DNA of 9,496 nt from Ruminococcus flavefaciens (GTDB lineage Bacteria > Bacillota > Clostridia > Oscillospirales > Ruminococcaceae): the NCBI GenBank assembly GCA_002350065.1, contig DEDQ01000044.1, positions 13,995 through 23,490 on the forward strand. Direction: 5' to 3'. The position numbers were made by a program, and so were the translations under genes. The notes under the pieces were generated by a model. That model did no database searches. It saw only the letters and a list, made by a program, of their open reading frames with translations, and was not told the origin of the DNA. This document shows, in pieces, positions 1-6,472 of the stretch (its first letter is position 1; each line of letters starts with the position of its first letter).

Positions 1-1
1 A

Positions 2-583
2 TCGGGGGCTTTTATGAAGGAGTTCTTTCCTCACGATTTTGAATTGTATGAGAAATGCGGCAGCTCCTTTGTCAGATTCTATGCCAAGGAGACTCTTGCG
101 TCGCTTACTTCATTCTATCTTATACCCGCCGTTGTCCTCGGACTTGGTGAAGAGATCGGCTGGCGCGGATGTATGTTTCCGGAGCTCAAAGAACGGTTCG
201 GCTATACAAAGGGCGTTCTCATCGGAGGAGCTATCCATGGCGCGTGGCATTTTCCGCTGATGCTCCTTATAGGCTATGAATACGGAAAGGATTACATCGG
301 AGCTCCGTTGCTCGGATTGTTTGCATTCTGCGTATTTTCTGTCGCAACAGGAATAATCTCTGACTTTCTTTACGAAAAATCGCACAGTATCTGGTATTCG
401 GGACTTTTCCACGGCTGCATCAATTCTACTGTGAATGTATTTTTGCTTGGAGCTGATGAACGGCGCACGATATTCGGTCCTTCCGATATCGGTCTTGTGG
501 CTGTTATTCCTATAGTCCTTTTCGCTGCCGGTATAATCTACTTTAAAAACAGGAATGCCGACATGGAATTTGAGGAAATATGA
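2..583 (+). CDS. CPBP family (CAAX-protease-like) membrane protein, 5' end cut by the window
   Basis: This is the C-terminal part of a polytopic membrane protein of the CPBP/ABI family, which contains intramembrane glutamic-type proteases and relatives linked to bacteriocin immunity. The visible motifs are EE-IGW-R (EExxxR), HGAWHFP containing the motif-2 histidine, and HGCIN (HxxxN), so all three family motifs are present. An ATG at 14 is in frame, but it is not the start. Translation from position 2 aligns without gaps to residues 104-296 of the next gene, so the true start lies upstream of the window and about 100 residues are missing. By hand count, 129 of 193 aligned residues (67%) are identical, which marks the two genes as tandem duplicates. 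The stop is 10 nt before the next ATG, so the two are probably co-transcribed and translationally coupled. The substrate is unknown; immunity or proteolysis are both possible. Confidence 0.85.
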   Translation, partial: SGAFMKEFFPHDFELYEKCGSSFVRFYAKETLASLTSFYLIPAVVLGLGEEIGWRGCMFPELKERFGYTKGVLIGGAIHGAWHFPLMLLIGYEYGKDYIGAPLLGLFAFCVFSVATGIISDFLYEKSHSIWYSGLFHGCINSTVNVFLLGADERRTIFGPSDIGLVAVIPIVLFAAGIIYFKNRNADMEFEEI

Positions 584-593
584 GGTTTGCTTC

Positions 594-1484
594 ATGACTA
601 AACTAACGAAATATCTCATCTTCACGTTTGCGGTACCGTGGATAATCATGATAATCGGCTACAATGCTTTCAACAGCGGTACTGCCTCGGGAGACTCTCT
701 CTATAACAATTCTCTCGCTTTATGTATGTTCATTCCCACAATAGGCGCTTTCATCGTAAAAGCCGATATCAAGGGAATGGGCTGGAATCCGAAGATAGAA
801 AAAAACTGGAAGTTTTTACTCATCGCGTGGCTTGCTCCGACCGTTTTACAGATACTCGGTGCGATATGCTATTACATAGTTTTCCCCGACGACCTTGACA
901 CCTCGGGAGGCTTCTTGAAGGAGTACGATCCCGACGAATTCGAGAGATTCAAAGAATGCGGCAGCTCCTTTGTGAAGTATTATGCGAAAGAAATATTAAA
1001 CTCGCTCATGGCGTGCGACCTGATGATTTCAACTGTACTGGGACTGGGAGAGGAGATAGGCTGGCGAGGCTTCATGTATCCTGAGCTGAAAGAACGTTTC
1101 GGCTATACAAAGGGAGTTCTTCTCGGAGGCGTGATACACGGAGCATGGCATTTCCCTGTAATGCTCCTCATGGGTTACGAGTACGGCAAGGACTACATAG
1201 GAGCTCCTCTGCTCGGATTGTTCGCGTTCTGCGTATACACTACGGCTACGGGAGTGATATACAACTTCCTCTATGAAAAATCGCACTGCATATTGGTGTG
1301 CGCGATATATCACGCTTCTATCAATGCGGTATTCAATCCGAAATATCTCGGACGCACCGAACTGCGCAGGGTATTCGGTCCTGCTGATATCGGTCTGGTA
1401 GCTGTTATCCCTACGGTGCTTGTGGCAGCCGCTATTATTTACTTCAGAAACAAAAACTCAAAAATGGAATTTGACGAATTATAA
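594..1484 (+). CDS. CPBP family intramembrane metalloprotease-like protein (tandem paralogue)
   Basis: A 296-residue integral membrane protein, a normal length for the CPBP/ABI family. Hydrophobic segments lie at roughly 6-22, 38-56, 73-96, 138-152, 174-194, 201-222, 232-248 and 264-284. The family motifs are E153-E154-xxx-R158, the H182-G-A-W-H186 segment, and H240-A-S-I-N244, so the presumed active-site residues in the membrane are retained. An in-frame ATG exists at 555, but it lies inside the upstream gene and lacks a ribosome-binding site. ATG 594 is preceded by a GAGG about 8 nt upstream, which overlaps the upstream stop region and suggests coupling. The duplication relative to the upstream gene is strongest around motifs 1 and 2 (37 of 41 residues identical there) and weakest around motif 3. 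The family assignment is secure. The biological role, whether protease, immunity factor or membrane-protein processing, is not determined by the sequence. Confidence 0.88.
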   Translation: MTKLTKYLIFTFAVPWIIMIIGYNAFNSGTASGDSLYNNSLALCMFIPTIGAFIVKADIKGMGWNPKIEKNWKFLLIAWLAPTVLQILGAICYYIVFPDDLDTSGGFLKEYDPDEFERFKECGSSFVKYYAKEILNSLMACDLMISTVLGLGEEIGWRGFMYPELKERFGYTKGVLLGGVIHGAWHFPVMLLMGYEYGKDYIGAPLLGLFAFCVYTTATGVIYNFLYEKSHCILVCAIYHASINAVFNPKYLGRTELRRVFGPADIGLVAVIPTVLVAAAIIYFRNKNSKMEFDEL

Positions 1485-1495
1485 GGAGGAATATC

Positions 1496-2056
1496 ATGCT
1501 TACTCATATCGGAACACAGACTATAGAAACAGACAGACTTATCCTCAGACGCTTTGAGTATTCGGATGACGACGCTATGCTCAGAAACTGGGTCGCTGAC
1601 GAGAATGTGCAGAAAATGTACTCCGAGCCTGTCTACTCGACTAAAGATGAGGTAAGGGGATTGCTCGACAAGTACATCGGCTCATACGAGCGCGAGGACT
1701 ACTACCGCTGGGCTGTCATCGACAAGGAGTGCGGCGAATGCGTGGGTCAGATAGCGTTTTTCCTCGTTGACAGCAAGAATCACTTCGCCGAGATAGAATA
1801 CTGCATCGGAACTGAGTTTCAGTGCAGGGGATATGCTACCGAGGCGACTAAGGCAGTCATCGCCTATGGCTTCGACAGGATAAATCTTCATAAGGTGCAG
1901 ATTTGCACTAAGACCATAAATGCCAAGTCAAAGCGCGTTATTGAGAAGTGCGGATTCACCTACGAGGGCACTCTCCGCGATTATTTCTGCATGGACGGGA
2001 ACTACGTCGGCAGACTGTATTTCTCTATCCTGCGCGATGAATACTACAATAAATGA
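1496..2056 (+). CDS. GNAT family N-acetyltransferase, RimJ/RimL-like
   Basis: A 186-residue cytoplasmic acetyltransferase of the GNAT fold, full length for the RimJ/RimL type. The N-terminus has the characteristic ETDRLILRRF strand (11-20). The acetyl-CoA-binding motif A is Q109-C-R-G-Y-A114 (Q/RxxGxA), followed by the helix ATEATKAVIAYGF. N142, S145 and the KCGF segment (151-154) followed by EGTLRD match the C-terminal part of the family. A strong ribosome-binding site, AAGGAGGA at 1483-1490, overlaps the stop of the upstream CPBP gene and lies 5 nt before the ATG, so it is the third gene of that transcription unit. Known relatives acetylate ribosomal protein N-termini, antibiotics or small metabolites. 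Nothing here fixes the substrate. A role together with the CPBP proteins in peptide or antibiotic resistance is only a guess from position. An intrinsic terminator starts 4 nt after its stop. Confidence 0.9.
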   Translation: MLTHIGTQTIETDRLILRRFEYSDDDAMLRNWVADENVQKMYSEPVYSTKDEVRGLLDKYIGSYEREDYYRWAVIDKECGECVGQIAFFLVDSKNHFAEIEYCIGTEFQCRGYATEATKAVIAYGFDRINLHKVQICTKTINAKSKRVIEKCGFTYEGTLRDYFCMDGNYVGRLYFSILRDEYYNK

Positions 2057-2059
2057 CCA

Positions 2060-2102
2060 AAGTCCGGAGGCGGTATCATGCCGCTTCCGGACTTCTTTTT
2101 TT
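2060..2102 (+). terminator. Strong intrinsic terminator between convergent genes
   Basis: A 14-bp stem has its left arm at 2060-2073 and its right arm at 2081-2094, with one G-T (G-U in RNA) pair. The loop is TATCATG, followed by C and seven T residues at 2096-2102. It starts 4 nt after the acetyltransferase stop and ends 8 nt before the stop of the convergent EAL gene, so it closes the plus-strand unit. Read on the minus strand the same hairpin follows the EAL gene, but the downstream tract is a weaker TTTGGTCATTT, so termination in that direction is possible but less certain. Confidence 0.93.
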
Positions 2103-2110
2103 ATATATCG

Positions 2111-3796
2111 TCAAACGTTGTAGATATGCGATGAGAGCCTTTCCTCGAAGTTTTCAAGCGGCAGCGGCTTGTCGAAGAAGTATCCCTGTGCAAACTGACA
2201 GTTGTTGTCGCGGAGGATATCTACCTGCTTCTTGGTCTCGACACCCTCGGCTATGCATTCGAGTCCGAGCTCCTTTGCCATCGTGACAACGTTCCTGAAC
2301 ATGACGCTGCGCGTGCTCGAGGTGGTATCGTTGTCGAGCGGGAGGAAGCTTTTGTCTACCTTCAGGACGTTCCACGGTATCTCCCTGATGAGGTTCAGCG
2401 ATGAGTAGCCCATTCCGAAATCGTCGACTGAGGTGTAGATGCCTGCCTGCTGCAATCCGCTTACAACGCGCTTGAGGTCGCGGAATTCGACGTCTGTCGT
2501 GGTCTCGGTGAGCTCTATCTCGATATACTGGTGCGGGACTTTGTTTTTGTCGATTATCTCCATGATGTGTTCAAGCAGGTCGACATCCATCATGTGCTTT
2601 CGCGAGAGATTTACCGATATGCGGACGACTTTTCGCTTTTCATCGAGCCAGCGGCGAATGTCCTGACAAACGCTGTCGAGCATATAGAAGTCGAGCGTGC
2701 AAATGTCGGTGTTCTGCTCGAGAATGGGTATGAAGTCCATAGGCGGGATTATTTTTCCGTCCCTGAACCAGCGGCAGAGCGCTTCCGCGCCGACGAGCTC
2801 GCCGGTCTGGATATCTATCTTGGGCTGGTAGAAGACCTTGAATTCGCGGTTTTCAAGAGCTGTGGGGAAGATCTGCTGTATCTTCATTATCTTCTCCTTG
2901 AATTCGAGCGCTTTCTCGTCGAAGAAGACTATATTGTCGCCTCCGCCCATTTTGGCAGCATGGGAGGCGTTGCTTATCTTGTCCATTACGTCTCCGGAGT
3001 TTTTGAACTTGTATCCGTCCGGCATTCGGAAAACGCCTGCTGATGCGGATACGAGAACTCTGTTTGAGGTGTTTGTGTCGTAGATTACAGATGTTCCCTT
3101 GATGATCTCGAGTATGTCTATGAGGAGACTGTCCTCAAATACGGCAACGAAATTGTCTCCTCCTACTCGGCATACCAGTCCCTGATCGCCGATAGTCTCT
3201 TCAATAGTTGTGAAGTAATTGCGTATAACGACATCTCCGGCGTTTCTGCCTATCTCCTGATTTATTAGAGTGAAATGGCGGAGATTGAAATGTATCGCGG
3301 TATAGCCTCCGAGAGCTCCTTTTTCGTTGAGCTGCTCGAGGTATCTGAAAAACGAGCGGATATTGCGGTAGCCGTTGTCGTCGTAGAAGGCGAGCTGCTC
3401 AACTACTCCCTGTAAACGGTTGCGGCTTAGGAAGCTGAGAAGCACTCGAAGTACGAGGTCGGCTTTCTGTTTTTCGTCCTCCTCGAGAGGCGCACTGCCG
3501 TCCGCCATGTAAAGAGCTCCCTTGATAACTGCCATAGATGGCGTAACAAGGCGCCTTTCAACTACAGTATGCATCGGCTCGCCGGTGTCGTAATCGGTGA
3601 ATACTTCGCCCTTGCCGCGCTTTTCGTGGCTGAGTGAGCGGTAGAATTCGGTTGTTCCCCTTGAAAGATTGAAAAGCTGACAGAAATCAATGGTGCATTG
3701 CCTGATAGTTTCGCGGTTGAAGCCCTCCATACTTGCGAGTGTGTCGAGCAGTTTGAGAAGAAGCTCGTTTAACCTCATTTCTTTTTCCCTATCCAA
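2111..3796 (-). CDS. Cyclic-di-GMP phosphodiesterase with degenerate GGDEF and intact EAL domains
   Basis: A soluble 561-residue protein with no predicted membrane helix. Residues 1-130 are a helix-rich N-terminal region that I cannot assign. Residues about 135-293 are a GGDEF fold whose signature is G212-G-D-N-F216. The usual metal-binding aspartate is N171, the DxLTGLxNR segment is lost, and there is no RxxD inhibition site, so cyclase activity is unlikely. Residues about 305-555 are an EAL domain with E338-A-L, N396 (VNLS), E428 (ELTE), D458-D459 (DDFGMGYSS), K479, E517 and Q537 (AQGY) all present, so hydrolysis of c-di-GMP to pGpG is expected. The degenerate GGDEF may act as a GTP-sensing regulatory domain, as known for some family members. 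It lies 88 nt downstream of the cyclase gene on the same strand, with no terminator between them. The start is taken as TTG because AAAGGAGTG sits ideally before it; ATG at 3778 is the alternative. Confidence 0.9.
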   Translation of the reverse strand: MDREKEMRLNELLLKLLDTLASMEGFNRETIRQCTIDFCQLFNLSRGTTEFYRSLSHEKRGKGEVFTDYDTGEPMHTVVERRLVTPSMAVIKGALYMADGSAPLEEDEKQKADLVLRVLLSFLSRNRLQGVVEQLAFYDDNGYRNIRSFFRYLEQLNEKGALGGYTAIHFNLRHFTLINQEIGRNAGDVVIRNYFTTIEETIGDQGLVCRVGGDNFVAVFEDSLLIDILEIIKGTSVIYDTNTSNRVLVSASAGVFRMPDGYKFKNSGDVMDKISNASHAAKMGGGDNIVFFDEKALEFKEKIMKIQQIFPTALENREFKVFYQPKIDIQTGELVGAEALCRWFRDGKIIPPMDFIPILEQNTDICTLDFYMLDSVCQDIRRWLDEKRKVVRISVNLSRKHMMDVDLLEHIMEIIDKNKVPHQYIEIELTETTTDVEFRDLKRVVSGLQQAGIYTSVDDFGMGYSSLNLIREIPWNVLKVDKSFLPLDNDTTSSTRSVMFRNVVTMAKELGLECIAEGVETKKQVDILRDNNCQFAQGYFFDKPLPLENFEERLSSHIYNV

Positions 3797-3802
3797 AATA
3801 TT

Positions 3803-3811
3803 CACTCCTTT
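3803..3811 (-). promoter_or_regulatory. Ribosome-binding site that decides a TTG start
   Basis: On the minus strand AAAGGAGTG lies with its AGGAG core 8 nt upstream of a TTG at 3796-3794. An upstream in-frame ATG at 3817 overlaps this site and has no ribosome-binding site of its own. An ATG at 3892 lies within the end of the cyclase gene and also lacks one. A further ATG at 3778 is preceded by a weaker AGGG, so it cannot be fully excluded. Confidence 0.65.
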
Positions 3812-3884
3812 CATATTCAAAAACAATGGTGAATGAACTGTTGAAATTTTACATTGACTATTATGATGAACTATGATATTGTTT

Positions 3885-5543
3885 TTATGCATTAGAAACT
3901 GCCGCGGATTTCATACGCCGTTTTTCCTCGTACATACGGCTGTCGGCGAGACGTTCGGCGGTTTCGGGATTTTGTTCTGAGTAGTCGTATTCAGCCATGC
4001 CGTAAGCTATAGCGAGCTGTACCGGAGGCTCCTCTTCGGTGTTGTATTTATCCTGTACGCGTTTGAGCAGCGAAAGTGCAGCGCTGTAATCGGGCTGATA
4101 GGTATCCTCGTCGAGGATAGCGAAGAATTCGTCTCCTCCTACGCGGTAGACCTTTCCGTATTTGCCGAAGGACTCCTTCAGCACATTTGCAGTGGCGATA
4201 AGGTGACGGTCGCCCTCGGCGTGACCGTATACGTCGTTGACTTTTTTGAGGTTGTTGACGTCGAAGTGGACGAATATGCATTTGCCGCTGTTACGTGCCT
4301 GTATCTCCTTTTCGTGTGCGACGAAAGCTGCACGGCTGCCGAGACCGGTCAGAACGTCCTCCATAGCGAGGGTCTGCATTATCTCGGCTTTGCTCGAGCG
4401 AACCTGCATCTCGATGATGCGGCGGTACTCATATTCTGCGAGGATAAGCGCGAAAACGAGCAGTCCGACAACGGTGAGAAAAGCAGTGTTTTTGTTCGTT
4501 CCGATGTAGTATCTCAGCATATCAAGCGCTCCGGACAAGATGAGTATCGACATAGCGGATATGATGTAGATCCCCTTTTGCCGGCTGATATCGCGCTTTG
4601 TAACTGCCTTTGTGATGAGCGCGATGATGAGCAGAACTCCTGATACGATAAGTGTATGCGTTACAACGAGCATATCCGAATAGTCGCAGATGTTCATTAT
4701 AACGAAAAATATCGAAAGTATCGTGTTTGCGGCACTTGCGAGCACGTTTACCGTAACAAGTTTGTTTTTGGGATTCTTTGTGTAGTGCGCTATGAATAAC
4801 AGCGTCGGTATGGGGACGACATCGAGGGAGATGTACTCCATTAGGCGCAGCATAGCCGGATTCGGCGATAAAAGACGTATCAGCATCGTCTGAGAGCCTA
4901 TCCATGCGCTTACTATCATTGTTACGCAGCCGAGGCAGAGTCCTTCTATCATTTTGCCGGTCATCTGGTCCTCGATTATGGCTATGAGGAACAGTAAAAA
5001 TCCAAATGCGAAGGTGATGATGCAGAAACCGAGCTTGATGCCGTACTCTGAGGCGAGGTCGTGGACGAATTCTCGAGAATCCTCAAGGTAGACCTCGTTG
5101 CAGCCGCTTGTTCCGTCGAAGCGTACCGACTCTGCGATGAGGTGGAGAGTCCGCTTATCGTCGAATGAGGGAATGGTTATCGTGTGGACGGCTTCGCCGT
5201 ATCGCTTGCCGTAGATACCCCCAAGCTCAGGCTGGAAGTCGTATAGCTTTTCGCCTTCGAGCCAGACAGTGAATTTTATGTTGTGGGTTATCATGCACAG
5301 ACTTCTGCCGTTGAGCTGGCTTCCGTCGAGTGTGTATGTGAAAGAACGGCGCACCTCTTTCTTTTCAAATACCTGATAGAGCGAGACGTTGTTCCCTTTG
5401 TCGTCTTCCCAGCCGGTTAACATATCCTCTTTTTCTGAATACTTGTTTCCCTGAACTGGCAGACTGACAGTTCCGGCAAAGAAAAGAATGATGATAATGG
5501 ATAGTCCGGAGAGTATCACTATTATTAATTTCAGTTTTTGCAT
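3885..5543 (-). CDS. Membrane-bound diguanylate cyclase with 7TMR-DISM-like sensor
   Basis: A 552-residue protein that should make c-di-GMP from two GTP at the inner face of the membrane. Residues 5-24 form an N-terminal anchor or signal helix. Residues 26-167 form a beta-rich extracytoplasmic domain. Seven further helices follow at about 168-190, 199-219, 236-254, 263-283, 290-311, 324-344 and 353-370, and a charged linker helix (371-393) leads into the GGDEF domain (about 394-545). This order matches the 7TMR-DISM sensor architecture. The signature G469-G-D-E-F473, D428 of the FDVNNLKKVND metal-binding segment and the DVLTGLGSR turn are intact. No RxxD inhibition site precedes GGDEF, because the aligned residues are GKYG, so classical product inhibition is not expected. 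The ATG at 5543 follows AAAGGAG with suitable spacing; the longer reading frame upstream overlaps the promoter. The extracytoplasmic ligand is unknown; a carbohydrate is possible by analogy only. Confidence 0.9.
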   Translation of the reverse strand: MQKLKLIIVILSGLSIIIILFFAGTVSLPVQGNKYSEKEDMLTGWEDDKGNNVSLYQVFEKKEVRRSFTYTLDGSQLNGRSLCMITHNIKFTVWLEGEKLYDFQPELGGIYGKRYGEAVHTITIPSFDDKRTLHLIAESVRFDGTSGCNEVYLEDSREFVHDLASEYGIKLGFCIITFAFGFLLFLIAIIEDQMTGKMIEGLCLGCVTMIVSAWIGSQTMLIRLLSPNPAMLRLMEYISLDVVPIPTLLFIAHYTKNPKNKLVTVNVLASAANTILSIFFVIMNICDYSDMLVVTHTLIVSGVLLIIALITKAVTKRDISRQKGIYIISAMSILILSGALDMLRYYIGTNKNTAFLTVVGLLVFALILAEYEYRRIIEMQVRSSKAEIMQTLAMEDVLTGLGSRAAFVAHEKEIQARNSGKCIFVHFDVNNLKKVNDVYGHAEGDRHLIATANVLKESFGKYGKVYRVGGDEFFAILDEDTYQPDYSAALSLLKRVQDKYNTEEEPPVQLAIAYGMAEYDYSEQNPETAERLADSRMYEEKRRMKSAAVSNA

Positions 5544-5583
5544 ATATTTCAACTCCTTTAAAAGGAATGTTAACCTTTCATTA

Positions 5584-5612
5584 ATTATACCATATTTATC
5601 ATCTGATTGCAA
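5584..5612 (-). promoter_or_regulatory. Sigma-A-type promoter for the cyclase-phosphodiesterase pair
   Basis: On the minus strand a -35 TTGCAA (5612-5607) and a perfect -10 TATAAT (5589-5584) are separated by exactly 17 nt. Initiation is expected near 5577, giving a leader of about 34 nt that contains the AAAGGAG ribosome-binding site before ATG 5543. A near-symmetric TCCTTT-A-AAAGGA covers that site. Confidence 0.75.
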
Positions 5613-5675
5613 TAGTTTTTACCAAAATTGCATAATCAAAAATTGTAAATAAACTGTTATCAATTCTTTTTAGGC

Positions 5676-5704
5676 TTGAAAAAGCATTGGGAGTATGTTA
5701 TAAT
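5676..5704 (+). promoter_or_regulatory. Extended -10 promoter for the seven-helix membrane protein gene
   Basis: A -35 TTGAAA (5676-5681) and a perfect -10 TATAAT (5699-5704) are spaced by 17 nt, with a TG at 5696-5697 that forms an extended -10. Initiation is expected near 5711, so the leader is only about 22 nt. AAAAGGAG at 5718-5725 serves as ribosome-binding site 7 nt before ATG 5733. The -35 lies 63 bp from the divergent promoter's -35, so both promoters share one control region. Confidence 0.85.
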
Positions 5705-5719
5705 ATTCCCATATTATAA
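5698..5719. repeat. Perfect 9-bp inverted repeat over the -10 and start site (operator candidate)
   Basis: The arms TTATAATAT (5698-5706) and ATATTATAA (5711-5719) are exact reverse complements around a central TCCC. The repeat covers the whole -10 element, the predicted transcription start and the first bases of the ribosome-binding site. A second, imperfect repeat, GGGAGTAT (5689-5696) and ATATTCCC (5703-5710), overlaps it. Such placement suits a repressor site, but the arms are pure A+T and part of the symmetry follows from the TATAAT itself. Confidence 0.45.
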
Positions 5720-5732
5720 AAGGAGAAGTTGT

Positions 5733-6410
5733 ATGAGAAATTTTCTTATCAATAACTGTCAGGCGATTCTTTATGTTCTGACCTGTGCGGAGCTTTTGGT
5801 GTCGGTGCTTCTGCTGATAGATTTTATTAAAAAGAAGCAGATAATAACCCTTCTGATGTTCCTAATCGGGGTCGGACTTTGCTATGATGCGGCTGTAATG
5901 GCTCTTGGAAATGTAATACCGGAGGACATACTTCCTGCTTTGAGCCGTTTCAGATTCGTAAGTCACGGCTTGCTCGTTCCGGTGAATATTGCGATATGCG
6001 GATACGCGCTCGGCTGGAAGGACTTGAAGCAGCGGATAGTATGGGGCGTGACGCTTGTGATATGTGCTCTTGGCTGCGCTTCCGGCATCGGACGAGTTCT
6101 TGAACTGAAAGAATTTGCCGGTGTTATCCGGTATGTTGCTGCGGATACAACTCCTGTCTGGGCGGACAAGATAAATCGTATGCTTTCATTTGGTACGGTT
6201 ATCCCGGTCATTGCTGCAGGCGTGTTTGTATGGAAAAAACAAAAAACACCGTCGTTTTTCCTCGCGGGACTTCTCATGTTCGTCTTCGCGGCACTTGGTC
6301 CGGCAACGGGCAATGCGGACCTCATTTTCCTTATAAGTATGTTCGGCGAGCTCTTTATGCTTTTCTTCTTCTGGCTGTATTCGTTTAAGAATATAAAAAA
6401 TGAAAAATAA
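5733..6410 (+). CDS. Unrecognised membrane protein with about seven helices
   Basis: A 225-residue, strongly hydrophobic protein that I do not recognise. Predicted helices lie at about 11-31, 37-58, 74-94, 101-122, 149-168, 174-191 and 197-218, leaving a short basic C-terminal tail (KNIKNEK) and a loop of about 26 residues between helices 4 and 5. By the positive-inside rule, KKK near 33-35 and the KKQK near 167-170 are probably cytoplasmic. There is no cleavable signal, no enzyme motif and no soluble domain. ATG 5733 is chosen over an upstream in-frame TTG because it has a ribosome-binding site and the promoter lies over the alternative. It is transcribed alone, between its own extended -10 promoter and a terminator, and divergently from the diguanylate cyclase gene. 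It could be a sensor, a transporter fragment or an accessory membrane protein. Its layout loosely resembles the membrane part of the cyclase, but I see no clear sequence identity. Confidence 0.82.
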   Translation: MRNFLINNCQAILYVLTCAELLVSVLLLIDFIKKKQIITLLMFLIGVGLCYDAAVMALGNVIPEDILPALSRFRFVSHGLLVPVNIAICGYALGWKDLKQRIVWGVTLVICALGCASGIGRVLELKEFAGVIRYVAADTTPVWADKINRMLSFGTVIPVIAAGVFVWKKQKTPSFFLAGLLMFVFAALGPATGNADLIFLISMFGELFMLFFFWLYSFKNIKNEK

Positions 6411-6433
6411 AAACATGGTAAAATCTTGCACTT

Positions 6434-6472
6434 TATCCCATTATTTTGACGTAAAATAATGGGATATTTTTT
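6434..6472 (+). terminator. Intrinsic terminator after the membrane protein gene
   Basis: A perfect 14-bp stem has arms at 6434-6447 (TATCCCATTATTTT) and 6453-6466 around a GACGT loop, followed by six T residues at 6467-6472. It lies 24 nt after the stop at 6410. The stem is A+T-rich except for the CCC/GGG block, and it separates this gene from the GH43 gene. Confidence 0.85.

Noticed and set aside
14..583. ATG at 14 as the true start of the first CPBP gene
   Set aside because: The codons before it (from position 2) match the paralogue's residues just before the aligned leucine, so the reading frame continues upstream of the window.
1..2102. A phage-defence or toxin-antitoxin system made from the CPBP genes and the acetyltransferase
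   Set aside because: CPBP and GNAT proteins are common, no small toxin-antitoxin pair or nuclease is present, and the GNAT resembles the RimJ/RimL type more than a TA toxin.
2531..3043. Plus-strand open frames opposite the EAL gene
   Set aside because: They have no ribosome-binding site or recognisable domain, and the minus-strand frame has clear conserved motifs.
3797..3892. Longer EAL protein starting at ATG 3892 and overlapping the cyclase gene
   Set aside because: It has no ribosome-binding site, and the added 32 residues translate A+T-rich leader DNA that contains the real ribosome-binding site.
5554..5566. Odd palindrome TCCTTT-A-AAAGGA near the cyclase start
   Set aside because: It includes the ribosome-binding site, and its loop is too small to form a hairpin; it is probably incidental.
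5544..5612. Longer cyclase starting upstream of 5543
   Set aside because: The extension would run through the -10 and -35 promoter elements, and ATG 5543 has a good ribosome-binding site.
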